Shown piece by piece: positions 1 through 12,929 of a stretch of DNA of 64,000 nucleotides. Under the pieces are notes generated by a model. The model had not been told where the DNA came from. It did no database searches and saw only the letters and a list, made by a program, of their open reading frames with translations. The translations under genes were made by a program, and so were the position numbers. The number at the start of each line of letters is the position of its first letter. Position 1 is the stretch's first letter. This stretch comes from Pseudorasbora parva (lineage: Eukaryota; Chordata; Actinopteri; Cypriniformes; Gobionidae). The stretch covers positions 26,701,753 through 26,765,752 of the forward strand of contig NC_090182.1 in assembly GCF_024679245.1 (NCBI RefSeq), written 5' to 3'.

Positions 1-1581
1 TTGTGCGGGCCTCTCCTCATATCATCTCATCTCACAGAATGCCAGATTTCAGTCAGAAGCCTGCTGAACAGCGACCATTACACAGAATGCGAAAGAGAGC
101 ACGCAAGCACTCATAAATATACTTACTGATACCACCAGGCGCCAAAAATAAATTGAGCCCCAAACTGTGCTTTAAAACAGCTGTATTTGAAGAAGAAAAA
201 ACGACAAGTAAAAACTGCCAGATACAAACATAAATATGCTTTTTTTTATATATATATATATAAAGCTTAATCTTGCATCAATGGAAAAGTAGTAGCTGAA
301 AATGTAATTGCACGTCACGTTCTGTGATAACAGTACAAACAACTTGAACGAATCTAGATAATAAGTGCAATTAGGTATTATCTTGGCTGAGATTGAGAGA
401 AGCTGCTTTGATAATGGTGTTATCATTCCATTTCTACACATATGTCCATTACATCTCTGCATCTTGGTGCTATTAAAAGTGGCAGACTGATAGTCATTCA
501 GCCAGTAAAATAACTCGGAATAGAATTTAAATTGTTCCAACAAAATGCACTGTCATCAATTTGAGCTAAAAGAAAATAAAATAAAAAAATAAAAAAATAA
601 ATATGAATAATAACAAGTGCACCGCTTCAATTTGTGTCTGGCAGATGGGTAATGGAATGATTATGGGTATTGTGTGATAAACTGGACATGTGTGAGTGTG
701 TTTGTCTGTGAGCATGTGTGTGTGTGCTCTGTCCCTTATCAAGCAGTCATATTGTTACATAAAAAGAATGCACTTTTTGGACTATTTACCAGAGAAGTGC
801 CAAACTGCTTTTTTTTCTCCAACATGATTTTGAATAATAGGTTACATGGGCTGTCAATCGATTACAATTATTTTATCACAATTAACCAAACTATTGTTGT
901 CTGATTAATTGCAAATAACAGCAAACTTAAAGATGTCATGAACTGGCTTTCTGGGGTCAACTTATGACGTTTGCATGATTTTAACATGTCAAACCATCAT
1001 AATGAATAAGTAATGTGCTATTTTCTACACTGGTTTTGAGGTTCTCTCCTGAATGTTGGGTTTTTTATCGGCATGCCGCACTGAAAGAATTTGAAGTAAA
1101 CGACCCAAAGCTAGGATTGGATAACATTTGCATATTTAATAAGCTTCTGATCCCCTGTCAGTTTATGTGAGGGATTGTTTTGAAAGTGGCAACTGGAATG
1201 ATTCTCTCACAGGGCTCGAAAAATGTCATTATCAAACAAACAAAATAATTTCTCTCTCATCCAACCGCGATTAATTGGAATATATATTTTTTATTTCTTG
1301 GCACATCCGATATGGGGGTATAACCGTGAACCATTTTTGATTCACCGCCTGCCGACCGGCTTATGTTTTGGTATCCCATTTGGAAAACACCTGGTCTCAG
1401 GACTTTGTGATCTAATCCCAAATCGCAATGAACCAACAAATAAAGGACAGCCTGACCGCATGCTAAGGTATGTTCTGTTAATAGACAGGTAAACAATCAA
1501 ACCAATCTGTAACAATGCAATACTATCACATAATAAAAAACGTTTTACTCACATAAGTGTGTTGCACCATTCCTGTCAGAT
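1..1581. other. Non-coding stretch, no gene seen
   Basis: AT-rich single-copy-looking DNA with a short (TA)n at about 250-262 and an A/T-rich run near 570-602. Reading frames here are short, low-complexity and unlike any family I know. I see nothing functional that the sequence supports. Confidence 0.6.
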
Positions 1582-1584
1582 CTA

Positions 1585-2586
1585 GGGCTCTATTTTAACG
1601 ATCTGAAACGCAAGTGTCAAAGCACGAAGCGCACGTAACTTTGTGGGCGGGTCTCGGCGCTGTTGCTGTTTTCCCGGCGGGATAAATTACTCTTGCGCCC
1701 GGCGCAAATCTAAACTGGGTTGGTCTGAAGTAGCTTCATTATTCATAGGTGTGGTTTGGGCGTAACGTGAATAAACCAATCAGAGCGTCATCCAACATTC
1801 CCTTTAAAAGCAGGTGCGCAAGTTCCATTATGGATTGCTATTATTATGGCGTATTTACCAGGCGCACGCCAGGAGCGGTTCACAGCTGAGGAGACTGATG
1901 TTCTTGTAAGAGCAGTGAAAGACAGAGAAGTTGTGTTGTATGGGGATGGGAGAAACCCACCCAAAATAGCGTCGGTTAAACAGTTTTTTCAGTTTTTCAG
2001 TCGATTTGACAGACAAACCAATTTGTCAGATGTCCTTATATACATATATGTCTTGCCACTATTGGGCAAACAGGTCTGATCCTTAATTACTACAATTAGC
2101 CTGAATAATTTGTAAGCTAGATTTATGCCTATTTTTTCACATCTTCGTGGCACACCACAATGATTTCCGTCATCTCATGCGTTAATATTTTTTTAGTGTA
2201 ACAATTTATGATTTGCAAAAATAACTGTTGCATCTGTGTAGATTACATGAGCAAAGTGTATGCGCGTTGTGCACGCTATACATTATGGTCAAGCATGCGC
2301 CCTTAAAATAGCATAATGAATAACGCGCAACGCGCCACTGACTTTAGACCAGGTTTTTTCTGGTTAGTGGCGCAATTGTTTAATGGAACAGCAAAATAGC
2401 ACCAGGGATTGTTTGCGCCGGAACACGCCTCCATTTTTGCGCTGAACCGCCCAGGGAGCGCAAGTTCATTCACTAGTTTAGCGATGTGCTTCTGTGAAGG
2501 GAAAAGCACGCTTTGCGCGGGTGCAAAATAGGAATGACTCATGCGTCGTGTACAAAGTCAATTGTGCCGGGTGCAAGATTGGGCCC
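1585..2586 (+). mobile_element. PIF/Harbinger-type DNA transposon, internally deleted
   Basis: A block of about 1 kb whose composition differs sharply from its surroundings: it is rich in CpG and in GCGC, CGCAA and GGCGC words. It starts GGGCTCTATTTTAACG and ends TTGCACC-like then GGGCCC read on the opposite strand, giving an imperfect terminal inverted repeat. It is flanked on both sides by the trinucleotide CTA (1582-1584 and 2587-2589), fitting the 3-bp TWA target preference of PIF/Harbinger. Only the start of a Myb/SANT-like frame remains and no DDE transposase is visible, so this copy is non-autonomous. Family assignment rests on termini, target duplication and the Myb-like frame. Confidence 0.75.
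1846..2079 (+). pseudogene. Truncated Myb/SANT-like protein of Harbinger element
   Basis: An ATG frame inside the Harbinger element begins MAYLPGARQERFTAEE and continues with ETDVLVRAVKDREVVLYG. This fits the start of the Myb/SANT-like DNA-binding protein that PIF/Harbinger elements encode beside their transposase; in the family this partner is thought to bring the transposase to the DNA and into the nucleus. The similarity runs for roughly the first 45 residues, to VKQ near 1980. After that the frame changes to F/Q/L-rich low-complexity sequence and stops at 2077-2079, so the rest of the domain was lost by deletion. The start is supported because the ATG sits directly before the conserved part. 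No transposase frame accompanies it. Confidence 0.6.
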
Positions 2587-2589
2587 CTA

Positions 2590-4130
2590 ATATACTAGGC
2601 ACAGCATTGTGTTTTAATCTCTCAGTGAAAAGAAGTAAACATGCTTGCAATGTTTTACGTGAGCTGGAACTTTATTACAAATAAACTTCAACCACTTATT
2701 CCTAATGTTAGAATCCGAAGGAAGCTTATACAGGGACTGTGTTTTTCAGCAACCAGGAACAGCTCAATATCTTGCTATCTTCAGCATGTTTATTGCTCGG
2801 TAGCACAATAAGTTTAGCTCACTGATCACTATATAGAGCAGTGGTTTAGCTTGACCAGTCGGTGGGTGGGGCTACAAAAACAGGCGTACATATTTATCTG
2901 TTGAGGCCATGTTTCTGCATTCTATGACGTCAATGGTCAACATATTCTGAGATCTCTTATTTGCTGGGCCTAGTGTCAATAAAAGATTTTCTTTGAGTAA
3001 CAAGGATGTTTTCAGCTCCGAAACATACAGGATATCCTTATATCACGATGAGCTTTTATATATCAAAGTTGATTTCTCAATCACCCCTTTAACGTGAAAT
3101 TAAGCATGCACCATTTATCTCATTAAATACTTTCAATTTTGTCATCAGTTGCTATATCCAGCAAAGTAAACAATCAGATTGAAGGGTGATTCTCACAAAA
3201 CTATTTTCAGCAAGCTTCAAGGATCATTGGAGACTCCAATAGGACACCAAATAAACAAATATAAAGAGTCCAAATAACCCTATCATATAATACATTTATA
3301 TACACCTAAGCACACATGAAAGAAAAAAAAACAATACAGAAAAAAAACTTTAGTGTAGCCTATAGTATGTATACATAGCAACAACAAAAATGTTTTCATT
3401 TTAGACATCAAGCTGCAATACCAAGCAGGACCACATGTAGATGCCAAAAAACTCCTAAATCAACTGCTTTGGCTGCATAAACATATGATTACTAAACACA
3501 ACAACGTATACATGACATATCAAATAATATTCTTCCTAAGTCTGTGTGTGGAAACAAACCAGTGTTCTGCATGTCTGTACATAAATCAGTGATCTAGAGC
3601 GCGCACATTCACCATGTATTTGTGTATCAGACTCTCACGCGCTTACTGTACAACAGTTCAGAATACGACAGAACTCATTTAAAAACGTTTTAAAGCAAAG
3701 CATACACTGGAACGAATAATTCACTAAAAACCCAATGTGAGTCTCTATTCTCTCTGATATCTCTGATGGAATCAGCCTGACCTTCTTTTTATTAGCGCCG
3801 TCTAAATTATTTCGATTACTGGATCACTGAAAACTGAAAATGGCCCGCTCACGAAAAGAGAAGCAGAATTGGGTTAAATGTCCTCCTACCTTGGTGATTG
3901 TGATAAACTCCTGAATTTTAACCTTCAACTGCGTGACGAAAATTACGTTAATGACGCAGCTTCACATATTTCTGTAATTTGTTTGCATTAAATTATTTTA
4001 ACACACTAAAGACTTTAAATTAATCTCATGCCATAACGCATTAATGGCGACAATACTAATAAATATATAAATAAAAAAAGAAATGTATAAATATATTTAA
4101 TGCATGTATAAATACACACACGGTATATAT
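2590..4130. other. Non-coding stretch, no gene seen
   Basis: AT-rich sequence with no long reading frame, no recognisable repeat family and no convincing splice pair. Confidence 0.6.
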
Positions 4131-4135
4131 ATCTC

Positions 4136-4150
4136 GGGGGGGGGGGGGGG
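4136..4150 (+). repeat. 15-nt poly-G run
   Basis: An uninterrupted run of 15 G inside AT-rich DNA, flanked by TATATAT and TATATAC. It is a mutation-prone, quadruplex-capable tract and a likely place for sequencing length errors. Confidence 0.9.
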
Positions 4151-4194
4151 TATATACTAGTTGGAGGCATGACACTCTTAGCGTAAATGAGGAA

Positions 4195-4800
4195 AGCAAA
4201 CGTGCAACATTAGAGGTGGGGAATAAATATTCCAATTCCAGCCCAAAGTGTCTTTATTTTGACTCAAATGTGAGATATGCCGTTGCCATGGTGACATGGT
4301 GCAGGCTGCAGCCCTCTCCCCAGCTGTTGGGAGGTTTTGTCTGTGTGTGTGCGTGTGTTTGTGCAAGCCCAAGCGCGCACATTGAAGCCCCGCTCTCGTG
4401 CTGTGTTCCCCTTTCAGCCGCCAGAATAGAGTCTCAACTAATCCGTGAAAGTTGCGGTGCTCTGAACCGCCAGCCAAGCCTTTTCCCACTGAATTGAGGG
4501 CCGGGGGTCTGCACTGGGCTTTACACTTGATTGGTCTTCGCCGTGGCAAGACTCCCCTCCCTGCTGGGTGTGGGCCCGTCCCCCTCGCTGTGCTGCTCGG
4601 GTCTAGGCTAATCGGCTTCTCCCCGCCGTAATTACCCACACCCGGCTTGGGCATGCTGAAGCCACCAGTAGTCTCTCTGTCTTTCTTCATCCCAGCCCCT
4701 TACCAGTACTGGCACCTTGGACCACAGGCTGGCGTCTGTGCCAGTGCCGGCTCAAGCTTGTGGCACCGGGTGCTGGGCAAGGGGACGGAGAGACACACAC
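4195..4800. promoter_or_regulatory. Candidate conserved regulatory block
   Basis: A GC-richer block (about 4195-4800) inside AT-rich DNA and free of transposon signatures. It contains an RFX X-box-like site at 4282-4295 and an ATTGG/CCAAT element near 4531. The - strand carries an open frame of 170 codons (4178-4690), but it is proline/arginine-rich and resembles no family I know. I read the block as a candidate enhancer or promoter. Conservation cannot be tested from this sequence alone. Confidence 0.3.
4282..4295 (+). promoter_or_regulatory. RFX X-box-like site
   Basis: GTTGCCATGGTGAC is close to the palindromic RFX X-box consensus (GTTGCCATGGCAAC). It lies inside the candidate regulatory block at 4.2-4.8 kb. 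Call is by motif only. Confidence 0.35.
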
Positions 4801-7800
4801 AATCGGAGGATGATGGGTTTATTTGGTACAGCCAGTCAGGTAATAGTTTGCCTTACAGCTACGAAAGCGACTGGGTAGAAACCAAATAGAGGTGTCAATT
4901 TTCATAGTGCTGATCAGCTCGGATGATCAAGTCTGGTATCACACTTTTGGCAGAGCAGTAGTAAAAACAGCAAACACTCTGACTGAGAATATACTTTGCG
5001 CCCCAGATTTACAGCAAGATCAAACTGCTCCTCTGAGAAAGTCTTCATTTCTATTCAGGAGGAAAATAAGTGAGCCATATTAATATTGAGGTGGCCCTCT
5101 TAAGATGTACTGTCACATTTTCAGAGCTCCGTAAAGGCACAGAAGAAGACAGTTCACACAGATTACAGAGCAGTGCAGAGGATCTAGAGCTTTTTGTGGG
5201 GAGCGAGGGACACCAGGAGACATGGAGCATTTATTGGACCACCATTTTTTGCTAACATCTTATTATGGTGATTTTTTGTCCCTCCAAATCAGTTGGCAGT
5301 CACTCTCACAAATCCTAAGGCCCTCACTCAGAGAGCAGATCAAAAGATGACTCGCATTTCAGAATACGGAAGGGGAAAAAAGAAAGAGAGAAGAAAGGAC
5401 AACAGAGAAAAGAAGAGAGCCAGAAGGGGGCATACTGCTCTCTCTTTACATAGACGAATAAGGCGTTTTAAGCATGCCATGTGTGTCTCCTTCCTTCTGT
5501 CGTTATACACTACCAACATTTTTATCAAAAAAATATATATATGTAAGGAAAAGCAGCCATTGTTATTTTTAGTTGTATTTTTTATTTTATTTTTCAGGCA
5601 AATTTAATCTTCAACTGCACATTATAAACATAACCATAAGGAATTAGCAGTTAATAGTCCATTCAAAATGAAAGGTCTGGAATCTGGCTTCTAGGAAAGA
5701 GAGACCCCCTTGAAGCTGGAATGAAAAGTGTAAGTTTAGCCTCTCAGCTGTGTGTCTCAATCCATAATCCTGCCCCAAAACCCCAGCCGAGAGCAGCCTG
5801 ACACTCCCATGGCGTTCCTGACCAGTGAAGGCCTGGTCTGTGCAGATTTATGGAGTTCAGCTCTGTGCCTTACTCTCCTAGTTGGGCTGAGTCTTTGAAC
5901 CAGACTGCTAGAAGTTGCACAAGATGAAGAAGAAAATAGGTCTGGTCTATTCTGTTCCAGCAAGCTACGCATCATAAACCATCAATCATAATGGAGGTGT
6001 ATAAAGCAAATGGATAAGGTGAGTGTTAATGTACAGGACATGTCAAAGTGCAGTACGCTATTTTAAAAGCAACATGTAAGAGTGCTCTTGTCGCATGTGG
6101 TAATTGATATATCAGGTCAGCTGAATGGGTCTGTGAGGGTATCCAACTCCATAATTGTGAGTTGACGTGAACTGGCATTCTGATTAGGCCAAAGGTGCAT
6201 TTGCAGAAAATTGACCGCTGCTGAATTAAAACAGTGAAGTTCAAATAAACAAATTAAGAGTTAAAAACAAATCCTTCTATCCTCAACAATGTTCACAGCT
6301 CAGCTTTAATGTTTCTTGAGGAGGATTACATTACATACCCTATCCAAGGGTGATCATGAGTTGCAGATGATGGATTTTGATGTTGCTGTGCTGGCAGAAA
6401 ATAGATATGGATGATAGTCATACGGATCGGGTGTTCTCCTGCAAAAATATACTTTGGAAACTTCAGCACTGACCGGGCCTGTCAAGAAAACGAATAAAAA
6501 ATGCATTGATTCAGCTAAAATATTCCTGAGATGTGGAGATGTTAAAAAAGGCTGTGTGATTTGGGAGCTCTATTATTAATTAAGGACATTATACATCTTC
6601 AAAGGGTTTTAAAGCCTTTAATTGCAAAAAAGTATCAAATTAAGTTAAATCACTCTTTCAGAGTATTTGAAACCGTGGGTGCTCGCTTATAATTCCTTAG
6701 CTGTTTGCCAGCCTATCTTCAATTGGGATTAAATAAACCTGTACCTGATTTGCCTAATTACGCAAAGAAAGATTATATCAATATTTGATTAATACAAAAT
6801 CTACAGCATTTTCCCTTACTATTTTACGTTACCATTTTCTGTCTGGCATAGATTTTCTCTTCTGGCTGACTTTGTCAATTCAGGATAAAGTCACCTCTGG
6901 ACAACAAGCTCAGTGTGAGAGCGAGCGCAAGTGTGTGTGTGGACATGGTGGGTGGGGGAGCAGGTGTGAGATTGGCTCTTCAATGAGCCTCATCTTGTCC
7001 CATGTTGGGCGCTTTGGTGCATTTGTGTGTGTGTGCGTGCAAAAGGAAGAAAAGAAGGGAGGCATGTGGCGTAGCTATTACTCAATAGTGTCTAGAACAT
7101 TCTGAGCGGTAGATGAGGATCATAGGCAGTACCTCAAAATGTGCATTTTCTGTCAGCACCAGACAAAAAGAGAGCGTGTGACATGGGCTTTTGGTATGGT
7201 TTCATAAATGTTTTATAAAACGAGGGTTTAAGAGTCGTACAAAAAGAATGAAGGCACATTCAGAGGGAGCGAGACAAAATGGCTGCCTCTTTGTGCGGTA
7301 CTGAGCGAGAGCTGTAAGCGATATGATATTTGTATTAACGCAGCTCAAATCGCATTTCTCATCGCATGAGTAATCACGCGCGGATATGAATAGATCGTGT
7401 TTTTCGACATAATGACATGAAGATCTATCATTTCGTTCTTGATTTATCCACAGCCAGGATGTTATTTCCCGCAGATACACACCCACATACCCCACCCACA
7501 TTTTGGGTACCTTGTTATGAGTGGGAGAAAAAATGGTGATGTAACACTCCTCCGTATTAACTTGCCCCATTTTGAAACTAAAACTTTTCCACTCGTTAGA
7601 TAATATAGCATCTTAACGCAACTCCATTTTAGGTTTACGCAACTTTTTCCTTTTATGCTCAGCCGCTTCCTACGAGATCCATTTTTTGTTTCTCAACCTT
7701 TGTGGGGTTAAATCATTCTATACACCAAAAGGAGGTGAAAATATGAGAGTTGGCTTTAAACCATAAACATACGCTGTTGCATCACTCCTCAGAAAATAGT

Positions 7801-10800
7801 GGATATGTGGAGCATGTCTTTAGGGCTACAGGGACATTTTAGAATAATCAATCTCTTACACTAAAGTAACTTTCATTAAGACCTATTTGTTGGTAAAATA
7901 TGACAGCCTCATATTGGAGTCTCTTTGAGTCTTTGTTCTTTAAAGCTTTTTAAAAAAAGAATAAAAAAGCTCTTTATCCTAACCCTCCCTCCCTCTCTCT
8001 TTCTCTGTGTATGAAAGGTTAACTTTGGGACCATGTGAGTGTCTTTTTTTTTTGTAATTTGGAATGAGAAGAAAGAGAAAAGGTAACTTTCTCTCCTCCA
8101 CTTTTCAAATCTCTCAGGTCCAGAGAGTTTGACTGGAGAAATGGGAGCGGCAGCACAGTAAGAACTCACTGTTTGCTTTTGGACTTTATCATGAGCGGAC
8201 AGAGAAGGGACCCATTCCAAATACTACAAACGGCATGTGGACTTAATATGGAAGTGTAGTACTCACATGCTTTCATTCTATTCCATTAGATATACCGCAA
8301 AAAAAAAGCATTCAACGCACAGGACTTTTTGAGTCACAGATGGATCCAGTAAAAAATGTCTTTGAATCTACATAAAAACACAAAAATATTCCCTCAAATG
8401 CCCAAAATACTCGAATAGATTTTTATAAAATATTTAATAAAGGTGAACGCTACTGATTTTTGAAAGGATCACAGGCTCCCAGCATGCATTGCGGCAAGAA
8501 TGAATTATGCTGTATTCTTATAGGATTGCTGTTTGCTGACTTTCTGCTGTTGGTTTTGTCAACACTGTTTATTTGTTGGGCGGTTATATTCAGAGCGCAT
8601 TTTTTAATGTTTGTCGATTGTTGTCATCCTTGGGGTTTACATGCGTCTTTAGAGAACTACTGCATATAATATTTTTTTTGTTTTGCAAGATGTTCCCTTC
8701 GCCAGGATATAGCATTGTTTACTTCAAAAAATGTAACGACTAAAAATTTAATGATTTTGTCCTGACATGAATTTATGACTGAATGAGACATTCGAGTAAT
8801 GCAGCTTATTTTTTCAAATTTGATTCTGATAGTTCAGTATCTCGAATGTATAAAATTGCTTTATATTTAACTTACTCTTTATATAAATAACTTTTATGCT
8901 AGCTTAATATTCATGAAAACACGGACACAAAACATGTACACCTTTTCTACTTTGAGCAGATGACAGTTTAGCATATCGCTAAATAGTGCAAATGTACTGG
9001 TGTGCTATAAAATGATGAAAATGAACAGATGACTGTAAATATCAATTAAAAGAGATGGAGTTTGAGTGGCACTCGAGTGTAAAATGAGCTGATGACAGAG
9101 TCTGATGTCCCCAACACTGAAGAACATGTGAAAAACAGATGGTGTGCTTTCATTCAGCATTCTCCTAGTGTTTCCCTTCTCACACAGAGGAACCATCTGA
9201 ATAAGAGAGCAGTTTTGATCAGGCCTGCGCCTCTGTCGATTCCCTCCTATCATTAAGTATGATTAGTTTATGACTCAGTATAAACCATTCATGACCACTC
9301 TCCTTGAAGAAGTAAAAAGCCTCACTGGAAATGAAAGAAAGTTTTGCCAATTAGATTCTGTCATGAAATACCTAATGAACCGAGGCAGCTTTTGATGCTA
9401 CAAGCAAACTTTACCAACTAGATAAACAAAACAAAAAAATGTGACAATGTCATCGGAAACAGATGGACAAATCAAAATTGTTAAAAAAACAAGCTGATGA
9501 TGCATTAATAGCTTTTTTGTTGATTTTCATTTTATTAGAAATTTGTTTAATCAAACGCTTTTATGCATCTATAGTTTCAACTGGCTAGATCAACTCTAAT
9601 AAAAACAAGAAGACATGCAAGGAAAACTTGCAAGGCATGCAATGTAAAACTTTTCAAAATATTAGAACTCAAATACTGAACAATATAAATCAAATATTTT
9701 TTTTTTTTTTTTAAATGAAGTGAGTTTATATGTATTTATTATAACCGAGTGTCACACACTCTCCATAAAGAACTTCACTGGGATTTATTTTATTGATTTA
9801 GGAAGAAAAAATAAATAAATGTTGCAGTTTATAACATTTTGCATTTTAAGCGAATGAAATCATCTGTTTTTACAGCAAAAACACTCACCGGTTTTATTGT
9901 TTATTTTGTTTTTTTATATAATAATGCAATTTAATACTTTTGGCAGTTTTATTAGTACGCAGTAGTATTCTAAACATAACCTTTTCTACAATCTTCCAAA
10001 TACTTGACAAACATTCAATGTTTTACAAATGATATTATTTCAAGATATATTGTTTTTTCTGCAATAGCAACTAAACTGCTTTGAAGCCATTTCATTTATA
10101 AATTAATTTTGAAATACTGGTGTATTAGACAATAAGAAAAATAGGACGGCATTACTAAAAGCCTGCAAATGATTTAACGTTGAAAATTAACAATAACCAA
10201 AAAAGATCCGATAAATCTTGCTTTAAGTCGAGACAGATTTAAACAAATTCAAATCATTATTAGATTTTTTTTTTTTTCCAAAACATTTTAAGAACCTCAT
10301 CGGCAGGTTTAACATTTGCATTGAGCACACAATCGTTTAACGAAAGGCATATACAAATTAATTCACTCTCTTTGAATGCATTTCTTTTTTCTTTTTTTTA
10401 TTTACAGACAAAATAAAATAAATGTTATGATGCCGTTTTGACTCCTTAATTCTGTTAATTTATCTACACTCGCTTTGTGTCTTATGAATTAATGCGTGGT
10501 GTGTTTCATAATATCATGCTTTATAATATAATGAATCCTGGTATATTAGGTTTGTGTATTTTGCAAATCTTAAAAATAAAAACTAATATAATTTAGGCAT
10601 TCAACATAAATATATATTAATTTAGGCATTCAACATGAATATATATTTAATCTGACCTTTAAAACAATTTTCAAATAATTCTCAAACATCGATCATTTAA
10701 AATGTAAGTGTTATTTAAGCTAGGAATACCTTAAACTGCTTAAAGATAAAAAAGTGCTCAATTACTAACAGTTTAATACATAATCATTCGACGCTTTTGT

Positions 10801-11500
10801 GCTAATATGACTTTTTTATGTTCAAATGACCAAAGAAAAGCAGATATCATAAAAAATATTATGTCTTGTGCCGTTCAAACAAAATAGGTCATGTTTTTGT
10901 TTTATATCAGTGAAACCCCCACAAATACTATATTTCTTTTAAATTACAATAAACTAATTCAAATGGAAAATAGAAGATAAAAATAATGTATAAAAAATGT
11001 GTACATCCTTCAAAACTTGCCTCTACAGGAAGGAACAATGAATACTCAAAAACAAAACTAAATAACTTAAGTATTATATAAAACACACACACATGCAAAA
11101 CAACTAAACAGTCAACCATGTCACAAGAAGATTTCTGATAAAAACTAGAATAAAGTTTATTTTATTTGTGTGCGTCAAAGGCAAAAAGTGTTGGCAGGAC
11201 CACAGCCTATTCAGCCATCTTAACTCTATTACCATATTTCCTCACAGCAGATGCTATGATTTGCCTGTAAGATTTGTCAAAAACACATCTCCCATGGTTC
11301 ACTGTTGTCAAGCACTTTGTGTTTAGCAGGTGACAAGTCAGAGTGTAAACTGGCAGAGGGAAGAGAAGTTGAAGTTGAAGCCCCCTTGTAGGAAGAGGCA
11401 TGTGGACCACTGACATGCAGGTTTATGGTTGCACACTAATGAAAAGTGCTTTCAGAAAACAAAATGTGAGCATTGTGTAAAGCTATCAAAGACCACAGGC
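4801..11500. other. Non-coding stretch, no gene seen
   Basis: Mostly AT-rich single-copy-looking DNA with scattered short homopolymers. The longest open frames (104-122 codons, near 5293-5607, 6785-7105, 7202-7570) have no domain, no signal peptide and no good splice context, so I leave them out. The only small structured item is a 29-bp tandem duplication at 10590. Confidence 0.55.
10590..10648 (+). repeat. Two-copy 29-bp tandem duplication
   Basis: The word ATTTAGGCATTCAACAT followed by an A/T-rich tail occurs twice in tandem with one difference (ATAAAT versus ATGAAT), indicating a local replication-slippage duplication. Confidence 0.85.
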
Positions 11501-11639
11501 AATGAGGACAAGGGCTAACGTCAGAAGAAAAGCCATGGGCAATGTATAAAAGCGGGTGGGTTATTCAGGAAAACTACATTTAAGGGCAACAAAAGTGGGT
11601 TATATTATTTCTACGTTTTTTCTACAACTCCTAAATTTG

Positions 11640-12440
11640 TTCACATCCCCTGAGTGAGGCCTGTGATCTGCCTTTGCAGAAAAGCAGGTCACATTATACA
11701 ACCAGGAAGTGGCCTGCCAATGTCCTGCAGCTTGTTTAGGGAGACATCTTGTTACCAGGGTGATAGGGTCCTGTCTGGGAGCGTCTTCATTAGTGGTCCC
11801 ACATGGAGGGCACATGCATTCTGTTCATTCACCTCATGCGTGGCCAGGACCCCTAAAGCCACCCGTTCACCTAACACCTCCAGCCTGCCTGAAGCCGACG
11901 GCCTCCCACCAAAACCACTACACTCGTCTGCGGACGCAGCTTTAATTGGGAACGACATGAACAAACTCAAAACCGGCTGGAATAAAACGCAGGCAAACTT
12001 ACGGGATTTACTTACAGGAAAGGAGATTCCTATCTAAAGTATGAACATTCCTGAAGAAACTCCTTCATTTTACACAAACTACCCGAGTAAGAAACGCTCA
12101 CATTTTCAAAAACAGGACGTTTGTGACCTGTCAGATGGCTTCACAAACACATTTGCAGATTACAAATCTGAGTTTGGGCATGAATCTCGGCAAATTCGTA
12201 AAAGCGCGGAAGTTTGCTGTACAAAAATCACAGAGAACTGAGAAAGACTGACCGCAGTCCGTTTAGTTAAATAGCAGAATGATCATATTTTTCAACATGC
12301 TTAGACCGGCCATTCTGATTACCTTTTAATCTGAGGGCTGAATTCCAAATGTGCCCAAGTTTCCTCCGGGGGGAGCAGCAGGAGGCGCTGTAAAGCAGTT
12401 AGCCTTTGGATAATGAAGTGCCAGCAAAAACAAACATGGC
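11640..12440. promoter_or_regulatory. Candidate conserved regulatory block
   Basis: A more GC-balanced stretch between AT-rich flanks. It holds a 127-codon open frame on the + strand (11654-12037), overlapped by open frames in other phases; none has a recognisable domain, so the openness probably reflects composition. A CTCF-like motif lies at 12374-12391. Candidate only, based on composition and absence of repeats. Confidence 0.25.
12374..12391 (+). promoter_or_regulatory. CTCF-like binding motif
   Basis: AGCAGCAGGAGGCGCTGT closely follows the CTCF core consensus (CCASYAGRKGGCRS): the AGCAGGAGGCGCTG part matches well. CTCF sites mark domain boundaries in vertebrates. Occupancy cannot be inferred from motif alone. 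Confidence 0.4.
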
Positions 12441-12901
12441 TGATGAGGGGGGAAGGGTTAGTACTACCTTACAGTGGCTCCGCACATTAATGCAAGATTA
12501 ACATTGAATGAGCATTGGAAGACCCGTACTACTGAAATCAAACAGATAGGGCCCTTACCCACTAGACCCGACAACAGAGAAGAGTCAGCTATGACCTCTG
12601 CTCATGCCGCAAAGTCATGCGCACGGCTTCATTATGCACAATGCTTGGAGAAGCTGCCATGTAATGTGAATCACAATGCTAAGTGCCATATCAAGGTGTT
12701 TATGGTAGAGGTGTGAAAGCACATCCATAATAAAAAGCTTGTTTTGGGTTATCATCACATTCACTCATTGCGAATGTGGTTGCCTAAATACACTCTTCAC
12801 CGTGGAGAGAGTTTGGTAGTCTTCCTGTTAACTGCCGTATTCTTCTTTGTTTCCTTTTTTTGCATTTACATAGTCCATATTTGTTTTGATATTTTCCAGA
12901 A

Positions 12902-12928
12902 TTTTTTTTTTTTTTTTTTTTTTTTTTT
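12902..12928 (+). repeat. 27-nt poly-T run
   Basis: An uninterrupted T homopolymer. There is no SINE or LINE body upstream on either strand, so it is not obviously a retroposon tail. Confidence 0.9.
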
Positions 12929-12929
12929 C

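Noticed and set aside
4178..4690. 170-codon open frame on the - strand
   Set aside because: Pro/Arg/Gly-rich composition in a GC-rich block, no domain, no splice context; overlapping open frame on the other strand. Kept only as part of a candidate regulatory block.
11654..12037. 127-codon open frame on the + strand
   Set aside because: No recognisable domain and competing open frames in the same place; openness explained by composition.
12902..12928. Poly-T run considered as the tail of a reverse-strand SINE
   Set aside because: No Pol III A/B boxes or SINE body adjacent.
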